Shown here in pieces: positions 1 through 7,267 of a stretch of DNA of 64,000 nucleotides; within the stretch, counting starts at the first letter, position 1; each line of letters begins with the position of its first letter. The translations under genes and the position numbers were made by a program. The notes beneath the pieces were generated by a model, which saw only the letters and a list, made by a program, of their open reading frames with translations, made no database searches and was not told the DNA's origin. This stretch comes from Ectothiorhodospira mobilis (GTDB lineage: Bacteria > Pseudomonadota > Gammaproteobacteria > Ectothiorhodospirales > Ectothiorhodospiraceae): NCBI RefSeq assembly GCF_900114895.1, contig NZ_FOUO01000009.1:1-64000 (forward strand), given 5' to 3'.

Positions 1-180
1 CAATTCCAAAGAGCCCGACAGCTTCGCCCGGAGCGCTGGAGTGGAAAGACTCGTAACTGGTCGCATGTCGATATCGTCACCATGAATCCTGAGCGCGTTG
101 CTCAAGATCAGCCACTGAAAATGGCTGCATAACGATGTGCTCTCAGGCGACAACCACCTTGACAGCCGCCGAGGCCCCCA
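1..180 (+). mobile_element. 3' end of an IS3-like insertion sequence with transposase C-terminus
   Basis: Frame 1 is open from the window edge to TAA at 130-132 and encodes the last 43 residues of a protein. It contains RPERWSGKTRNW and a following NPER, which resembles the C-terminal tail of IS3-family DDE integrase-core transposases (from memory of the family). After the stop, 144-178 contains a segment with CGACAACCACCTTGACAGCC that resembles the terminal inverted repeat of such elements. The element therefore appears to end about 20 bp from the first CRISPR repeat. The left end and catalytic domain lie outside the window, so intactness cannot be judged. The family call is moderate; a mobile-element remnant is likely. 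Confidence 0.5.
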
Positions 181-199
181 CGTGGAGCTCACAAACGCC

Positions 200-947
200 G
201 TCTTAATCCCTTCTTCTTCAGGGAAGGTTTTCGGTCTCTCGGAGGTCTTCACGCAGGACCTGGAGGACATGTCTTAATCCCTTCTTCTTCAGGGAAGGTT
301 TTCGGTCGTCTGGTGGGTGCCCCGTGGGTAGGGGCGTGGTGGTCTTAATCCCTTCTTCTTCAGGGAAGGTTTTCGGTCCCCTGAAGATGGCCGAGAAATC
401 CGCCCACATCGACGTCTTAATCCCTTCTTCTTCAGGGAAGGTTTTCGGTCTCCGTCGCACCGGAGCACCGTGCGGGCTGGCCGGATGTCTTAATCCCTTC
501 TTCTTCAGGGAAGGTTTTCGGTCTGATTGCCGCTGCGCTGGCGAGCCAGGCAGCGAGCGTCTTAATCCCTTCTTCTTCAGGGAAGGTTTTCGGTCGCGGC
601 ATGAGGCAGGAGGAGCACCAGGAACAGGCGTCTTAATCCCTTCTTCTTCAGGGAAGGTTTTCGGTCAAGATGAAACAACAATTTACTGGTTTGAAGCGGA
701 GTCTTAATCCCTTCTTCTTCAGGGAAGGTTTTCGGTCCAACCAACAAAGGAGAAGCACTATGAATCCGTCTTAATCCCTTCTTCTTCAGGGAAGGTTTTC
801 GGTCGCGGGCGACGAGATGATCTCGTTCCATTATCCGATGTCTTAATCCCTTCTTCTTCAGGGAAGGTTTTCGGTCGAACCGAACCAGAGAACCGGGCGA
901 ATGAGTATAGGTCTTAATCCCTTCTTCTTCAGGGAAGGTTTTCGGTC
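200..947 (-). CRISPR. CRISPR array: 11 identical 37-nt repeats, 10 spacers
   Basis: Repeats start at 200, 271, 342, 414, 487, 559, 630, 701, 768, 840 and 911. Each is 37 nt and no variant was seen. Spacers are 34, 34, 35, 36, 35, 34, 34, 30, 35 and 34 nt. On the minus strand each repeat begins GACCGAAAACC and ends GGGATTAAGAC. The ATTAAGAC end resembles the 8-nt 5' handle of crRNAs from type III and some type I systems. This suggests transcription leftward, in the direction of the cas operon, with the newest spacer at the right. The repeat can form a short stem (CCTTC/GAAGG or TCCCT/AGGGA). No repeat is degenerate, so the distal end cannot be identified from repeat decay. The type III assignment is inference. 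Confidence 0.98.
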
Positions 948-1107
948 TGCTCGATGCGGATAATGCTGCAGAAATCATGACTTGCAGCTGGGTTTCCGGA
1001 GAACTCCGGCTTCTGTGGAGGGAACTTCGGTTTGAGTGGGCCATTCCATCCGGATGGACGGGGGATACGGGGTATCCTGCTGCCGGTTGAATGTACTGGT
1101 TTGGTCT
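948..1107 (-). promoter_or_regulatory. Putative CRISPR leader
   Basis: These 160 bp lie between the last repeat and the stop codon of the nearest cas2. If the array is transcribed leftward, this is where the leader, its promoter and the integrase anchoring site would be. On the minus strand a weak -10-like CATTAT lies about 15 nt before the first repeat; no convincing -35 was found. The segment is only moderately AT-rich. The assignment rests on position and repeat orientation. Confidence 0.5.
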
Positions 1108-1440
1108 TCATGTCTTGTGCTGTCCTTGCAGGAAAAGGGCCAGGCCGGGGGCCTTATCGGAGTGTAGTTCCACATCGTCCGGAAGGCTACCCCGGCCCAG
1201 GGTATGAACCTCCATGGGGCGGGGGATGGGGTAGGCACGCACATCGTCTCTTCGGGGGTCGATGAGTTCTTCCAGGTCCTGCAGGAGACGGCCCAGTTGG
1301 CCGGTATGGCCTTCGTAGTAGAAGACCGAGTACTGCACCGGTTGGCCGTGTCCCTTGAGGAACCGGTGAACGCGGGTGAGGCGCTTGGGGTCGCGGATAT
1401 CGTAGCAGATGATCCATTCCTTCTGCGCCGTCACCGACAT
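1108..1440 (-). CDS. cas2: Cas2 (copy A), CRISPR adaptation protein
   Basis: This 110-aa protein has the Cas2 ferredoxin-like start, with WIICYDIRDPKRLTRVHRFL at residues 9-28; D14 is the usual metal-binding aspartate. A strand follows with QYSVFYYEG near residue 36. Cas2 forms the central dimer of the Cas1-Cas2 spacer integrase. It is the last gene of a four-gene leftward operon and overlaps the preceding Cas1-like gene by 10 nt, which implies translational coupling. It is slightly longer than typical Cas2 (about 90-100 aa) through a C-terminal extension. It shares the motif VHTLGxG near the C-terminus with the other Cas2 of the operon, so the two are probably related paralogues. It lies next to the array. 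Confidence 0.93.
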   Translation of the reverse strand: MSVTAQKEWIICYDIRDPKRLTRVHRFLKGHGQPVQYSVFYYEGHTGQLGRLLQDLEELIDPRRDDVRAYPIPRPMEVHTLGRGSLPDDVELHSDKAPGLALFLQGQHKT

Positions 1441-2225
1441 CCCGAGATCTCCGAGCGGATGTGTCGTTTCAGATCCCCCAGGTGGTGGTGGACCCTGACG
1501 GCATTTTTCTGTACCCAGTTTTCAAAGAACACCAGGGCTTCGGGCCGGGTTTGCACCTGCCTGGGCAGGGTGCCGCAGTGCAGATTGAGTTCGGCCCACA
1601 GCAGGCGGGCGATGTCCTCCGCCAGCGGCAGGGGCACACCGCCAAAGCCCCAATAGTAGGGCTGCATCCCTTCCTTGTTCAATCGTTGTTCCACGACCCC
1701 GTAACACCATCCCAGGGATTCGTCGGGGAAATGGTTGGGGATCTGGTCGGCATAGACGAAGTCCCGCTTGATGCCCTCCAGGATGCCTGCCGGCGGGGGA
1801 TGCCCCTGTCGACTGAGTGCGTTGCGCCAGGATTGCAGCACGTCCATGCGGCGGTGCTTCAGCCATTGGGGGTACTGATCGGGCCATTCGGGGCGATCCA
1901 GATAGCGCTGGATCGCGTCTGCCAGCGGTCCGGCACACCCGGGCGGTGGACTCAGGGTGCCCAGGGGGTGCCCTGATCCATCCACCCAGGTGATGGGGAT
2001 GCCATATCCGAGACAGGCCTGCAGGGCCTTTCCGTTCCAGGTGACCTGTGGGCCGGAGAGGATGCGGTCCAGCCGGGACAGGGGCAGGTTCGTCACATGC
2101 GTCCCATTGCGCACCGCCAGGCTGGTGTCCCGGGCGGTAACCTCGCGTGGCCCCTCCAGGAGGTACAGGGGTTTGCGCGCGGGTTCCTGCAGGGGGTCAT
2201 GTCTTCCATCATGGTGACCGTGCAT
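1431..2225 (-). CDS. Degenerate Cas1 homologue (predicted catalytically inactive)
   Basis: This 264-aa protein aligns by eye with the Cas1 fold. Residues 20-95 resemble the N-terminal beta domain (REVTARDTSLAVRNG through GIPITWVDGSGHPLGTLSP), and residues 170-215 resemble the C-terminal helical domain. Canonical Cas1 has GLDPxxGFxH there; this protein has GMQPYYWGFGG at 186-196, so the catalytic histidine is glycine. The downstream acidic pair is reduced to AEDIARLLW. No clear counterpart of the first catalytic glutamate was found. It starts 3 nt after the canonical cas1 and overlaps cas2 copy A. Standard annotation may call it Cas1 or hypothetical. A structural partner of the active Cas1 is inferred, not shown. 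Confidence 0.75.
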   Translation of the reverse strand: MHGHHDGRHDPLQEPARKPLYLLEGPREVTARDTSLAVRNGTHVTNLPLSRLDRILSGPQVTWNGKALQACLGYGIPITWVDGSGHPLGTLSPPPGCAGPLADAIQRYLDRPEWPDQYPQWLKHRRMDVLQSWRNALSRQGHPPPAGILEGIKRDFVYADQIPNHFPDESLGWCYGVVEQRLNKEGMQPYYWGFGGVPLPLAEDIARLLWAELNLHCGTLPRQVQTRPEALVFFENWVQKNAVRVHHHLGDLKRHIRSEISGCR

Positions 2226-2228
2226 CCC

Positions 2229-3212
2229 TTAATCCTCCTCCTGCTCCGGGTCTTCCAGCCATTGCGCCCCTTCGCTGCGCAGGGTCCGCGCCAGCCGGGC
2301 GCAGCGCTGCCGCAGCCAGCGGCGGTGGAGTGGTGCCGCGGTTTCCCAGTGGGCATAGAAATGCCGGCGGCCGGCCTTTCCCAGCAGGCAACCCTGGCCG
2401 TGCCGGCTGAAATGATCCGCGGTCAGTATCTCCTTGCGGAACAGCCCCCATACCCATTCGTCCGCCAGCGGCCTCAAGGGCTCCACGAGATCACAGGCGA
2501 GGGATTCGCGACCGATGGCCGGGCGATGATAGAAGCCGATCAGGGGGTCCAGCCCGGCGATCTGCGCGGCGCGTACGGCGTCGAAGTGCAGCAGGGTGTA
2601 CGCCAGGGAGAGGCAGGCATTCACCGGGTCCCGGGGCGGGCGACGGTTGCGCCCGGAAAACCCCAATGCGGGCGGGAAGAGGCTGCGCAGGGCAGTGAAA
2701 TAGGCACGGGCCGCAGCGCCCTCCAGCCCCCGCAGCGGGGGAATGGCGGGTTCGGGACCGGTTTCCAGGCGCCCCAGGCTGTCCGAGAGGGTTTGGATGC
2801 CATCGGTGAGAGCCTTGCGGGCATCGGGACGGGATCGCCTCGCCTTGCGCAGGAGGCGAACCTGGCGGGATACCTTGGCGCGCACCAGGTCCCGGGACCA
2901 GCGGCTGCAGAAGGACTCGTCCGAGAGGCGTCCGGTCTGGGCGATGCGTACCGCCGCCTCGTTGTGTCTGGGGCCCAACACCAGGGCGATGCGCCGGGAT
3001 TGCCGCGGGCTGAGGACGAGCACCGAGGCCCCCGCCTCGGCCAGGCGCGACAACACCTCCGCGTCCAGGCGGGTCTGACGGCCCTGGATGATGACCCGTT
3101 CCAGCAATTTCAGGGGCACATTGCTGTAACGCGCCCCCTGCTGATAGAGGGCCAGGGCTTGGCCATCCATGCGTACCTCCAGGTCCGCACGGTCCAGCAG
3201 AAGGGTTCCCAT
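2229..3212 (-). CDS. cas1: Cas1, CRISPR spacer integrase (canonical)
   Basis: This 327-aa Cas1 has the three expected metal-binding positions: E164 in LRGLEGAAARAYF, H229 in GLDPLIGFYHRP, and D241 in LACDLVEPLRP (with E244). The N-terminal beta domain runs from TLLLDRADLEV to about residue 80. Cas1 catalyses the two transesterifications that insert protospacers at the leader-repeat junction, as a (Cas1)4-(Cas2)2 complex. It lies 4 nt downstream of cas2 copy B and 3 nt upstream of the degenerate Cas1, so all four are one operon. There is no Cas4, reverse-transcriptase or helicase fusion. Family assignment is secure. Confidence 0.96.
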   Translation of the reverse strand: MGTLLLDRADLEVRMDGQALALYQQGARYSNVPLKLLERVIIQGRQTRLDAEVLSRLAEAGASVLVLSPRQSRRIALVLGPRHNEAAVRIAQTGRLSDESFCSRWSRDLVRAKVSRQVRLLRKARRSRPDARKALTDGIQTLSDSLGRLETGPEPAIPPLRGLEGAAARAYFTALRSLFPPALGFSGRNRRPPRDPVNACLSLAYTLLHFDAVRAAQIAGLDPLIGFYHRPAIGRESLACDLVEPLRPLADEWVWGLFRKEILTADHFSRHGQGCLLGKAGRRHFYAHWETAAPLHRRWLRQRCARLARTLRSEGAQWLEDPEQEED

Positions 3213-3216
3213 GACA

Positions 3217-3501
3217 TCACCCCATGTAAAACAGGTCCGGATCGCAGGGCTCGGCCCCCTGCCCTAAGGTATGCACCCGCCCGCGGGCATCCAGGCGCAG
3301 CAACAGGAAACGGTCCTCGCGCTCGTCCAGCAGCAGTGCCATATCGTGCAACAGTCCATGGCGCTCGGCCGGTGTGAGAAAGACCTCATGTACGGATTTC
3401 TGTCCGCCGGTGGCATAGGCCCTGACCAGGGCCAGGGCCGCCCGCAGACGACTGGGGGAGGAGACGTCATAGGCCGCCAGATAGAGGGCTCTCTTGGTCA
3501 T
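3217..3501 (-). CDS. cas2: Cas2 (copy B), CRISPR adaptation protein
   Basis: This 94-aa protein is of normal Cas2 length. It begins with the beta strand YLAAYDVSSPSRL, with D12 at the conserved metal position, followed by a helix and KSVHEVFLTPAER. Near the C-terminus VHTLGQG matches VHTLGRG in copy A, although the rest is divergent. It is the first gene of the leftward operon. An AGGAGG Shine-Dalgarno lies about 9-11 nt before the ATG at 3501. Two dissimilar Cas2 proteins in one operon could form a heterodimer, which is inference. Cas2 normally has a structural role in spacer acquisition. Confidence 0.92.
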   Translation of the reverse strand: MTKRALYLAAYDVSSPSRLRAALALVRAYATGGQKSVHEVFLTPAERHGLLHDMALLLDEREDRFLLLRLDARGRVHTLGQGAEPCDPDLFYMG

Positions 3502-3886
3502 CTTTCATGACACCTCCTCTCAGGAAAAACAGGGGGACGCCGCATCCCTGCGTCCCTGGCCCTTCCCTTGGTCCGGGCCGCGCCCCACGGGATGCACAAT
3601 AGCGCCCCGGGTCCCTGGGGAGGGATGAGGCAGGCTTGCCACGGTGATCCATCGCCGGCAGGTGACGGGCCGATGGCCCCGGGAACCGCGACTGGTTGCG
3701 CTTCTCGATGCAGGTGCACTAGGGTGCCTTGTCTCCCTCTTCCCGGGCTGGCCTGCCGCGGGCTTCGCCCCGGGATGCGGGAGGTGACAAGCTTGCGGGA
3801 TCATCACCGCTTCACGGCCCCTATACCGGAAACGGTCGACATCCCCTGCCCTGCCTCATCCACGATCATCCAAGGGACAATCCGAC
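3502..3886. other. Divergent intergenic region, cas operon / CARF gene
   Basis: This 385-bp gap separates the leftward adaptation operon from the rightward CARF gene, so promoters for both should lie here. I could not pick a convincing sigma-70 pair on either strand. No ORF with gene-like features, tRNA or repeat unit was seen. A Shine-Dalgarno for cas2 copy B lies at the left edge and an AGGGA precedes the CARF gene at the right edge. Confidence 0.6.
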
Positions 3887-5197
3887 ATGGCCCGTCTGTT
3901 CATCTCCTTTCTCGGAACCGGCAATTACCTCCCCTGCAACTACTGTCTGCCCGAGGACGGCCACGGGGCGCGGCGGGCGAACAATGTGCGTTTCGTCCAG
4001 ACCGCCTTGCTGGGACTCCACTGCGCCGATTTTGGCCCCGAAGACCGGGCCCTGATCGCCTGCACACCCCAGGCCCGGGAGAAGCACCTGGAGGCCTTGC
4101 GGCATGAGCTGGAGGCCCGGGGCTGGCCGGGGCGCGTGGAGGCCCTCCCGATCCCCGAACCGGGAGGGACGGACGATGCCTGGGAGATCTTCCGGATCTT
4201 CAACGATGCGATACACGAGGGAGATGCCATCACCTTCGACATCACCCACTCGTTCCGCTTTCTCCCCCTCCTTTTCACCGTGCTGATCCAGTACCTGAAG
4301 GTCACCAAGGACATCCGTCTGAAAGGGGTGTACTACGGGGCCTTCGAACGCCTGGGCCCTCCCAGGCAGGTGGAGGCCATGCCCGTGGAAGAGCGGGATG
4401 CCCCCATCATGGACATGACCCCCTTCCTTGGCCTGTTCGACTGGAGCGTGGGCATCGACCGTTTCCTGCGCTCCGGTCAGCCGGACGATCTGAACCGCCT
4501 GGTCCAACAGGAGGTTCAACCCGTTCTCCGAGAGACCCAGGGCAAGGACGAAACGGCCCGTGCCCTGCGGGGCATCGCCCAGGGGCTTACGGAACTGGCG
4601 GAGGGGATCGATACGGTGCGGGGGCAGGAATTGGCCGAATTCAAGGCCCGGAAGCGCATCCTGGAACCCCTGCAGAGGGTGCAGACGGATATCCTGCCGC
4701 CGCTGCAACCCGTATTGGAGCGGCTTTCCGAGGACCTGGCGCTTTGGGAGGACCAATCTGCGGAAAATCTCCTCCACGCGGTGGGCTGGTGCATCCGCCA
4801 CGGCCAGACCCAGCAGGGATATACCTTGTTGCAGGAGGGCATCATTACCCTGCTGGACCTGCGCATCCCCGAGATGGAGCGCATCGATGCAAAGGTGGCC
4901 GATACGAAGGCCGCCACGAAAGCGCGGCGTAATCTGCTTTCCAAGCTATTGAATGTGCTCGGCGGCAAGGAACCCAGGCCGGAGTCGGAATGGAAGGAAG
5001 AGCTGGCCGCCTATCCGGAGGTGGCCCGCGCCGCCCGGGAGTGGATCCCGAAGGCCCTGGTGCCCTGCTATGAGCGCATCACGCAGCTGCGCAACGACAT
5101 CAACCACGGCGGTTTCATCCAACCTTCCAAGGCGAAGTCGCTCCGGGAGGAGCTGCAGCGCCTGCACCAGGAGGTTTCGGCCCTGCTTCTCACCTGA
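3887..5197 (+). CDS. CARF-HEPN ribonuclease, Csx1/Csm6-like (TM1812/Csx2 type)
   Basis: This 436-aa protein starts MARLFISFLGTGNY, the first strand of a CARF domain. It has the CRISPR-associated DxTH[S/G] motif as DITHS at residues 118-122. A long helical linker follows (about 200-330). The C-terminus carries R402-N-D-I-N-H407, an RX4H motif of the HEPN ribonuclease active site. In characterised relatives the CARF domain binds cyclic oligoadenylate made by Cas10 and switches on unspecific RNA cleavage as backup immunity or dormancy. It is divergent from the cas operon and 22 nt upstream of a DUF123 nuclease gene. No Cas10 lies in the window, so the activating signal must come from elsewhere if the system works. 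Confidence 0.88.
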   Translation: MARLFISFLGTGNYLPCNYCLPEDGHGARRANNVRFVQTALLGLHCADFGPEDRALIACTPQAREKHLEALRHELEARGWPGRVEALPIPEPGGTDDAWEIFRIFNDAIHEGDAITFDITHSFRFLPLLFTVLIQYLKVTKDIRLKGVYYGAFERLGPPRQVEAMPVEERDAPIMDMTPFLGLFDWSVGIDRFLRSGQPDDLNRLVQQEVQPVLRETQGKDETARALRGIAQGLTELAEGIDTVRGQELAEFKARKRILEPLQRVQTDILPPLQPVLERLSEDLALWEDQSAENLLHAVGWCIRHGQTQQGYTLLQEGIITLLDLRIPEMERIDAKVADTKAATKARRNLLSKLLNVLGGKEPRPESEWKEELAAYPEVARAAREWIPKALVPCYERITQLRNDINHGGFIQPSKAKSLREELQRLHQEVSALLLT

Positions 5198-5219
5198 GAA
5201 CCTTCCAGGATTACAGCGG

Positions 5220-5651
5220 ATGCCCACCACCTACCAGCTCTACATCCATCTGCGCCGACCGTGCCGCCTCCAGGCGGGTCGGTTGCCGGCGGCGCGGCTG
5301 CCGGCGGGGTGGTATGTGTACACCGGCAGCGCACGGCGGAACCTGGCGGCGCGGGTGGAGCGGCATTTGCGTCGGGACAAGACCCTGCGCTGGCATGTGG
5401 ACTGGCTGCTGACGCGGCGGGAGGCGCGGGTGGTGCATGTGGTGCTGTCGGAGGCGCCGGAGTGCCAGGCCAATGCCCGTGTGGGGGGCGAGGTGCCGGT
5501 GCCGGGGTTCGGGGCCTCGGACTGCCGCGCCGCCTGCGGCAGCCATCTGCGCTATCTGGGGCCGGAGCGCCCCAGGGTGGTGCCGGAAGCGGCGCTGCGG
5601 CGGCGCCGGCCGGGGCTACGGGCCCTGCGCGCGGCGCTGGAGGGGGGATGA
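5220..5651 (+). CDS. DUF123 / Uri-superfamily GIY-YIG-like endonuclease
   Basis: This 143-aa protein has the short DUF123 (COG1833) pattern. YQLYIHL opens the fold, LPAGWYVYTGSARR supplies the second half of the GIY-YIG-like core, and RVERHLRRDKTLRWHVDWLL follows. The end carries VPGFGASDCRAACGSHLRYL with the family's Cys/His-rich C-terminus. These small proteins are predicted nucleases related to the UvrC/Uri fold; cellular roles are poorly known. It begins 22 nt after the CARF-HEPN gene with no visible promoter between, so co-transcription is likely. That makes a defence role possible but unproven. Start chosen at the ATG before PTTYQLY. Confidence 0.8.
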   Translation: MPTTYQLYIHLRRPCRLQAGRLPAARLPAGWYVYTGSARRNLAARVERHLRRDKTLRWHVDWLLTRREARVVHVVLSEAPECQANARVGGEVPVPGFGASDCRAACGSHLRYLGPERPRVVPEAALRRRRPGLRALRAALEGG

Positions 5652-5681
5652 GACGCTAGATCACCGCAACCGTACCCGCCC

Positions 5682-5895
5682 CTGGGAGTGCCGAGCACCC
5701 GAGGGGGCCGGGTGGGCCCGGCGGTCCTGGGGGGATTGCTGGGAGCGTCTAGCCTTGGTTTGGCCCTGTCGTGCCGAGCTGGGGCTCGGCGTTCCCAGGA
5801 GGGGGCGAGTGGGCCCGGCAGTGCTGTGGGGGTGCTGGGAGCGTCAAGCCTTGGTTTGGCCCTGTTGTGCCGAGCTGGGGGCTCGGCGTTCCCGG
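5682..5895 (+). repeat. Hairpin repeat cluster A (two full copies plus a fragment)
   Basis: Copies lie at about 5738-5798 and 5834-5895, with a partial one at 5682-5702. Each unit is about 61 bp and forms an imperfect overall palindrome, from CTGGGAGCG at the left to CGTTCCCAG or CGTTCCCGG at the right. The right half contains the hairpin CCGAGCtgggGCTCGG. A variable GC-rich spacer separates units. The same unit recurs in clusters B and C. It resembles dispersed REP-like intergenic elements. Bases 5652-5996 otherwise contain no supportable gene. Confidence 0.9.
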
Positions 5896-5996
5896 GGGCT
5901 GGTATCCGCCGTGGCTTTCCCTGGTCATGGGTGTTCAGGGTCGGCTACCATCCAATCATCATGCCCGAACTGGTCCATAGATATGAGCAAAATCCA

Positions 5997-6302
5997 ATGA
6001 GTAGCGAAACTCGGCGGGACGAGGTGCTGGCGATCCTGCAGCAGTTCAAGGATCGCCGGGGGGAGCGCTATGGGATTACCAGAATCGGGTTGTTCGGTTC
6101 GGTGGCCCGAGGCGATTCGGGGCCGGACAGTGATATCGATGTCGTATACGAGACCGACGCACCCAATCTGTTTCGGGCCTCGCATATGCGCCAGGAGCTT
6201 GAGGAATGGATGGGCTGTCATGTGGACGTCATCCGGTTACGAGCCCGCATGAACCCACGTTTGAAGGCCCGCATCCAGAATGAGGCGCGTTATGTCACTT
6301 GA
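5997..6302 (+). CDS. mntA: MntA-type antitoxin (minimal nucleotidyltransferase), copy 1
   Basis: This 101-aa protein is a minimal nucleotidyltransferase: GLFGSVARGD at residues 31-40 and SDIDVVYE from 45 form the GSx10DxD active site. In studied MntA-HepT systems the antitoxin adds AMP groups to the tyrosine of the toxin's RX4HXY motif, which neutralises it. The following HEPN gene overlaps this one, as is typical. An upstream in-frame ATG at 5961 would add 12 residues; 5997 gives the usual start near the first helix. Neither start has a strong Shine-Dalgarno. The pair sits between hairpin repeat clusters A and B, and its lower GC content differs from the neighbouring core genes, which suggests acquisition. 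Confidence 0.87.
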   Translation: MSSETRRDEVLAILQQFKDRRGERYGITRIGLFGSVARGDSGPDSDIDVVYETDAPNLFRASHMRQELEEWMGCHVDVIRLRARMNPRLKARIQNEARYVT

Positions 6303-6678
6303 TCCTCTGATCGTTGAACGATTGGAGGATGTACTGGCTGCACTTGAGCGCATCCCACGCCGATTCACCGGCATCACGACACCCGAAGATTTTTACGATA
6401 GCCCCGAGGGACAGGATCGACTGGATGCCATCTGTATGGTCCTGATCGCGGTGGGTGAAGCATTCAAGCAAATGGACAGGCAAACGGGTAGCAGCCTACT
6501 GGCACGCTATCCAGGCGTCGATTGGCCGGGTGTCAAAGGTGTTCGAGATGTGATCGCACACGGGTATTTTGATGTCGATGCCGAAGAGGTTTTCTCAATT
6601 TGTCAAAACGATATCCCAGTGCTCATGGATACGGTTCGCACCATGCTCAAGGATCTCTCCGATGATGCATCGTTATGA
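6292..6678 (+). CDS. hepT: HepT-type HEPN toxin (DUF86), copy 1
   Basis: This 128-aa all-helical DUF86 protein has R85-D-V-I-A-H90-G-Y92, the RX4HXY motif of HepT ribonuclease toxins. Such toxins cleave RNA (tRNA in some cases) unless the partner MntA adenylylates the motif tyrosine, which is present here. The ATG at 6292 overlaps the antitoxin stop by 11 nt; an earlier in-frame ATG at 6280 adds MRRV and is less likely. It is the second gene of the pair. Family identification is firm; the RNA target is unknown. Confidence 0.88.
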   Translation: MSLDPLIVERLEDVLAALERIPRRFTGITTPEDFYDSPEGQDRLDAICMVLIAVGEAFKQMDRQTGSSLLARYPGVDWPGVKGVRDVIAHGYFDVDAEEVFSICQNDIPVLMDTVRTMLKDLSDDASL

Positions 6679-6729
6679 TCTTGAGAAGGGGCAATAGAAA
6701 TACCCTATCAGGAAACCTTTGATCAATGA

Positions 6730-7257
6730 GCCGGGAGCGCCGGACTCCAGATTGGCTCTGTGTATGCCGAGCTGGGGCTCGGCGTTCCCAGGAGGGGGCG
6801 AGTGGGCCCGGCGGTCCTGGGGGGGTGCTGGGAGCGCCTAGCACCAGCTTGGCTCTGTTCTTGCCGAGCTGGGGCTCGGCGTTCCCGGGGGGCCGGGTGG
6901 GTCCGGCGGTCCTGGGGGGCGCTGGGAGCGCCTAGCACCAGCTTGGCTCTGTTCTTGCCGAGCTGGGGCTCGGCGTTCCCGGGGGGCGGGTTTGGCCCGG
7001 CGGTCCTGGGGGGCGCTGGGAGCATCAAGACTTGGTTTGGCCCTGTCGTGCCGAGCTGGGGCTCGGCGTTCCCGGGGGGGGCGAGTTTGGCCCGGCGGTT
7101 CTGTGGGGGCGCTGGGAGCGTCTAGCCTTGGTGTGGCCCTGTCGTGCCGAGCTGGGGCTCGGCGTTCCCGGGGGGGCGGGTTTGGCTCGGCGTTCCCGGG
7201 GGATGGGCTTGAGGCTCGGCGTTCCCGGGGGCGGGGTTGGGGTTCGGGGCTCCCGGA
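6730..7257 (+). repeat. Hairpin repeat cluster B (five copies plus half-units)
   Basis: Copies lie at about 6730-6791, 6827-6887, 6921-6981, 7015-7075 and 7111-7171. Degenerate right-half units with GCTCGGCGTTCCC continue to about 7257. Period is about 94-97 bp: a 61-bp palindromic core plus a GC-rich linker. The cluster fills the 589-bp gap between hepT copy 1 and the 3' end of purU. Open frames through it (Trp/Gly/Pro/Arg-rich) are products of the repeat and are not called as genes. It could act as a transcription barrier between the toxin pair and purU; that is inference. Confidence 0.92.
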
Positions 7258-7267
7258 GTGGCGTTTC

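Noticed and set aside
218-1044. Open frames on both strands across 218-1044 encoding repeated PSSSGKVFG or KTFPEEEGIKT peptides
   Set aside because: They are translations of the CRISPR repeats and spacers; the periodicity equals the repeat-spacer unit.
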